A stretch of DNA of 56,018 nt from Streptomyces sp. NRRL S-31. Lineage in GTDB: Bacteria > Actinomycetota > Actinomycetes > Streptomycetales > Streptomycetaceae. Location of the stretch: contig NZ_JOCB01000048.1 of assembly GCF_000718775.1 (NCBI RefSeq), forward strand, positions 1-56,018, read 5' to 3'. Both the position numbers and the translations under genes were made by a program. This document shows, one piece after another, positions 53,259 through 56,018 of this stretch. Under the pieces are notes generated by a model. The model saw only the letters and a program-made list of their open reading frames with translations. It did not search any database and was not told the DNA's origin. Position 1 is the first letter of the stretch. Each line of letters begins with the position of its first letter.

Positions 53259-54092
53259 ATGTACGTCGACACCCCCAACCGGACGATCCGAGCAGCCAAC
53301 GGCATCACGTACGCCTATCGTCGCTGCGGTCCCTCCAACGCCCCGCCGCTCCTGCTGTTGCAGCACTTCCGCGGCACTCTGGACAGCTGGGACCCGGCAC
53401 TCGTCGACGCCCTGGCCGCCGAACGCGATGTCATCGCACTCGACAACGCCGGAGTGGCACTCAGTACCGGGCAGGTGTGCCGTTCCGTCCGGGACCTGGC
53501 CGTCGACACCCTGGCCTTCATGACCGCCCTCGACCTGCGCCGGGTCGACCTGCTGGGCCACTCGATGGGTGGCTTCACCGCCCAGGAGCTGGCCCTGCTC
53601 CGGCCTCGGGCGGTCCGCAGGCTCGTCCTCGCCGCCACCGCCCCCCGAGGGGCGCCGGGAGTGCACGGGTACACCGAGGACGTGCTGGCGCACGCCGACT
53701 TCGAGCCGCTCGGTGCCGAGGACTACCTCTTCACCTTCTTCCGGCACACGGAGACGAGCCAGCGCAGCGGGCTGGAGTTCCTCGGCCGGTACATAGAGCG
53801 CGAGCACGACCGTGACGTGCCGGTCGACGAGGCGGCCCGGGACGCCCAGTACGACGCCGTGCTCGAGTGGGGTATACCGGACCACACCGCCCTCCAGCGG
53901 CTCAAGGGCATCCGGCAGCCGGTGTTCGTGGCGGGCGGCGATCACGACATCGTGGTTCCCCCGCGTGTCTTCCACCTCCTGGGCGGCCTCCTGCCGGACG
54001 CGCGGGTGAAGATCTACCCGGACGCCGGACACGGCTTCCTCTTCCAGCACCATCGGCAGTTCGCGCGGGACGTGCTCGCTTTCCTGTCCTGA
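53259..54092 (+). CDS. Alpha/beta-fold hydrolase
   Basis: A 277-residue cytoplasmic hydrolase. The nucleophile elbow is GHSMGG, the acid is Asp in GGDHDIVV and the base is His in DAGHGF; the oxyanion segment reads LLLQHFRGTLDSWDP. The overall form is like esterases or haloperoxidase-type hydrolases; substrate unknown. ATG 53259 is preceded by GAGGAA. The ORF extends far upstream only through the repeat array, so that part was discarded. Confidence 0.93.
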   Translation: MYVDTPNRTIRAANGITYAYRRCGPSNAPPLLLLQHFRGTLDSWDPALVDALAAERDVIALDNAGVALSTGQVCRSVRDLAVDTLAFMTALDLRRVDLLGHSMGGFTAQELALLRPRAVRRLVLAATAPRGAPGVHGYTEDVLAHADFEPLGAEDYLFTFFRHTETSQRSGLEFLGRYIEREHDRDVPVDEAARDAQYDAVLEWGIPDHTALQRLKGIRQPVFVAGGDHDIVVPPRVFHLLGGLLPDARVKIYPDAGHGFLFQHHRQFARDVLAFLS

Positions 54093-54242
54093 GCGCTCCT
54101 GCTCTTCGCTGTTGCCGGCAGCACGCGCGGGCGTCCGACCACGGGACGGACGGGCCCGGGCTCGCGACGGCCCGGCAGCAACCCCGTCCGCCTCCGTGGC
54201 GGACGGCTCCCTGGAACCCATAACGAGAAAGAGGTAACCGTC

Positions 54243-54905
54243 ATGCGGATCACGATCGCCGGAGGACACGGTCAGATCGCTCTCCGGCTCGAACGTCTGC
54301 TGTCGGCACGTGGCGACGAGGCCGTCGGGCTCGTCCGCCGGCCGGAGCAGACCGAGGACGTACGGGCCGCGGGCGCCCGGCCCGTGGTGTGCGACCTGGA
54401 GTCGGCGTCGGTGCAGCAGGTGGCGGATCACCTGGCGGGCGCGGACGCGGTGGTCTTCGCCGCGGGTGCCGGACCCAGCAGCGGCGCGGCGCGCAAGGAC
54501 ACCGTCGACCGGGCGGCGGCCGTACTCCTGGCGGACGCCGCGGAGACGGCGGGGGTGCGCCGCTTCCTGATGATCTCCGGCAAGGGTGTGGGCGACGAAC
54601 CCCCGCGGGGCACCGACCCGGTCTTCGCCGCTTACCTCGAGGCCAAGGCCCTGGCCGACGCGGACCTGCGCTCACGGGCGGCGCTGGACTGGACGATCCT
54701 GCGGCCGGGACGGCTGACGGATGAACCGGGAACCGGGCGTGTCGCCCTCGCGGCGACGACGGCGCCGGGCGACGTGACCCGTGACGACGTCGCGGCGGTC
54801 CTGCTGGCGCTGCTCGACGAGCCGGGCACGGCCGGACTGACGCTGGAACTGACCGGCGGGGACGTCCCGGTGGCCGCCGCGGTGAGGGCGGCGGCGGCTC
54901 GCTGA
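54243..54905 (+). CDS. Atypical SDR NAD(P)H-binding protein
   Basis: A 220-residue Rossmann protein of the NmrA/SDR_a5 type. The nucleotide motif is ITIAGGHGQIALRLERLLSARG; DAVVFAAGAG and a YLEAKALAD segment replacing the YxxxK motif follow. Such proteins act as NAD(P)H-dependent reductases or redox sensors. AAAGAGG precedes the ATG. It is 150 bp downstream of the hydrolase on the same strand. Confidence 0.92.
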   Translation: MRITIAGGHGQIALRLERLLSARGDEAVGLVRRPEQTEDVRAAGARPVVCDLESASVQQVADHLAGADAVVFAAGAGPSSGAARKDTVDRAAAVLLADAAETAGVRRFLMISGKGVGDEPPRGTDPVFAAYLEAKALADADLRSRAALDWTILRPGRLTDEPGTGRVALAATTAPGDVTRDDVAAVLLALLDEPGTAGLTLELTGGDVPVAAAVRAAAAR

Positions 54906-55020
54906 CGCCGCCCGCCCCTCTCGGGGGCAGGCCCTGGCGTCTGCCGACGGGGGAGTCGGGAACGCCTCGCTCCGGACCGTGCCGTGCGGGACCGCGGAGG
55001 TGGGCGGTGGCGAGCCGGCA

Positions 55021-55080
55021 CCGGCGCCCTCCCGGCCGCACCGGCGCCCTCCCGGCCGCTCCGGCGCCCTCCCGGCCGCT
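55021..55080. repeat. Three tandem 20-bp units
   Basis: CCGGCGCCCTCCCGGCCGCA is repeated exactly three times; the last base is A in the first copy and T in the next two. Confidence 0.9.
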
Positions 55081-55124
55081 CCGGCTGGTGCCGGGGTCCG
55101 GCGGTGAGGCCACCGCGAGGACCG

Positions 55125-55209
55125 CCCGTCCCGCCCTCGGGCCCGCCCCGCCCTCGGGCCCGCCCCGCCCTCGCGCCCGTCCCGCCCTCGGGGCCGTCCC
55201 GCCCTCGCG
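55125..55209. repeat. Five tandem 17-bp units
   Basis: CCCGYCCCGCCCTCGSG is repeated at 55125, 55142, 55159, 55176 and 55193, with a partial sixth copy. It is cytosine-rich on the plus strand, so the opposite strand carries regularly spaced G-runs. Confidence 0.9.
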
Positions 55210-55445
55210 CCCGTCTCCGGCGGCCGCGAGGAACGGCTTGCCGTCGTCGGCCGGCTCGCCCGGTGACTGCCGTGCCGGACCGTAAGTCAAACGACGGATT
55301 CCGCCCGACACGCCCGTTCGAAGAATGAGGGTGAAGACCCCGGCCACCGTGACGCGAGCCGGAGGGGGACCCCAGGGCCCTCCGCGGCGCGGGAGTGCCG
55401 CCGGGTGACGACGCCGCACGAGGACCACGGAGGAAGCACGCAGCC

Positions 55446-55916
55446 ATGATCATCACCAGTTCGCTGCCGGAGCAGGACCGCGAGGTCACCGGGACCGCCC
55501 TACAGGAGACCCTGGTCGACCTGCTGGACCTGTCCCTGGTGGCCAAGCAGGCCCACTGGAACCTGTACGGGGCCCGTTTCCGCACCATCCACCAGCAGCT
55601 CGACGAGGTCGTCGCCACCGCGCGCGACTACGCAGACCAGGTCGCCGAGCGGGCGGCCGCGCTGGGCATCAGCCCCGACGGGCGAGCCGCCACGGTCGCG
55701 TCCGGCAGCGGACTGCCCGCATTCCAGTCCGGCTGGATCGGCGACGGCGCGGCCGTGGAGGCCCTGGTCGTGTCGTTCTCCGCGCTCATCGGCCGGCTGC
55801 GCGAGCGTGTCGAGACCACCGGGCGGTCGGACGTCGTGACCCAGGACCTGCTGATCGGGCTGACCGCCGAGCTGGAGAAGCAGAGCTGGATGTTCCAGGC
55901 GGAGAACCGCGGCTGA
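55446..55916 (+). CDS. dps: Dps-family DNA-binding ferritin
   Basis: A 156-residue mini-ferritin that forms a dodecamer, oxidises Fe(II) with H2O2 and protects the nucleoid. Ferroxidase ligands are visible: His in AKQAHWNLYG, and His, Asp and Glu in IHQQLDEVVATARDYAD. N- and C-terminal tails are short and poor in Lys, so DNA binding may be weak. ATG 55446 follows GGAGGAAG. The inverted repeat CCGCGGC-TGA-GCCGCGG (55907-55923) is centred on the stop codon and may act as terminator. Confidence 0.95.
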   Translation: MIITSSLPEQDREVTGTALQETLVDLLDLSLVAKQAHWNLYGARFRTIHQQLDEVVATARDYADQVAERAAALGISPDGRAATVASGSGLPAFQSGWIGDGAAVEALVVSFSALIGRLRERVETTGRSDVVTQDLLIGLTAELEKQSWMFQAENRG

Positions 55917-56018
55917 GCCGCGGGTCGGCGCCGCCCCGGCCCGCCCGCACCCGGGCGGCACCGTCCGGGAAGACCGCCGAGGGCCCGGGCGTCCCGGCGG
56001 ATAGCACGGTGGCACGGC

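Larger units (their letters stand above)
54906..55445. other. Intergenic region with two minisatellites
   Basis: This 540-bp gap before dps has no gene. It contains a 20-bp array (55021-55080) and a 17-bp array (55125-55209), annotated separately. The dps promoter should lie in 55290-55420. Confidence 0.6.

Overview
The window is high-GC actinobacterial DNA, almost certainly Streptomyces. Evidence is the extreme third-position GC bias, frequent GTG starts, two SsgA-like sporulation proteins, a WhiB-like iron-sulfur regulator, large LuxR/LAL regulators, GC-rich hairpin terminators and several actinomycete families of unknown function. No rRNA or tRNA gene was seen. The mix of stress genes, decayed mobile-element pieces, a possible telomere-terminal-protein remnant and many intergenic minisatellites suggests an accessory or chromosome-arm setting. 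That placement is inference.

Layout. 1-5.7 kb: 3' part of an FtsH protease, a four-copy 65-bp tandem repeat, an SsgA-like protein, a small membrane protein, a CHASE3 histidine kinase and a PAS protein whose kinase domain looks degenerate. 6.1-13.7 kb: one same-strand block with a 25-aa leader peptide, a YoaK/DUF1275 membrane protein, an FdhF/YdeP-type molybdoenzyme, cytochrome bd oxidase (cydAB), a DyP peroxidase with an encapsulin cargo tag, and the encapsulin shell protein. This couples an oxygen-scavenging respiratory module to a peroxidase nanocompartment. 13.8-19.7 kb: a lipoprotein and a divergent oxalate-degradation cluster (frc-oxc facing an oxalyl-CoA-synthetase-like ligase). Its product formate is a conceivable substrate for the molybdoenzyme. 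20-27 kb: a PAP2 protein and two large LuxR regulators, one lacking its P-loop. 27.5-32.4 kb: a divergent MarR/MFS unit, an aldo-keto reductase, an LLM flavin enzyme and a universal stress protein.

32.8-37.4 kb: a hypothetical protein, a Trypco1 protein followed by what looks like an internally deleted trypsin-type effector, two exported proteins and a decayed stretch. 37.6-41.2 kb: LysR, a PrpF-like isomerase and a dicarboxylate symporter, probably an organic-acid uptake unit. 41.2-44.4 kb: integrase and transposase remnants, a methyltransferase, a small membrane protein and RidA. 44.4-49.6 kb: a mercuric-reductase-like flavoprotein, then on the minus strand a transmembrane B-lectin protein and a 733-aa protein with a divergent ADP-ribosyltransferase-like end. 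49.8-56 kb: a degenerate Usp whose 3' half is a 9-bp repeat array, a Wbl protein, a second SsgA-like protein, a winged-helix regulator, an alpha/beta hydrolase, an SDR-like reductase and Dps, separated by minisatellites.

The most notable candidates are the encapsulin/DyP/cytochrome bd/molybdoenzyme operon, the ART-like protein with its lectin neighbour, the collapsed Trypco1 locus and the pseudokinase beside an intact sensor kinase.
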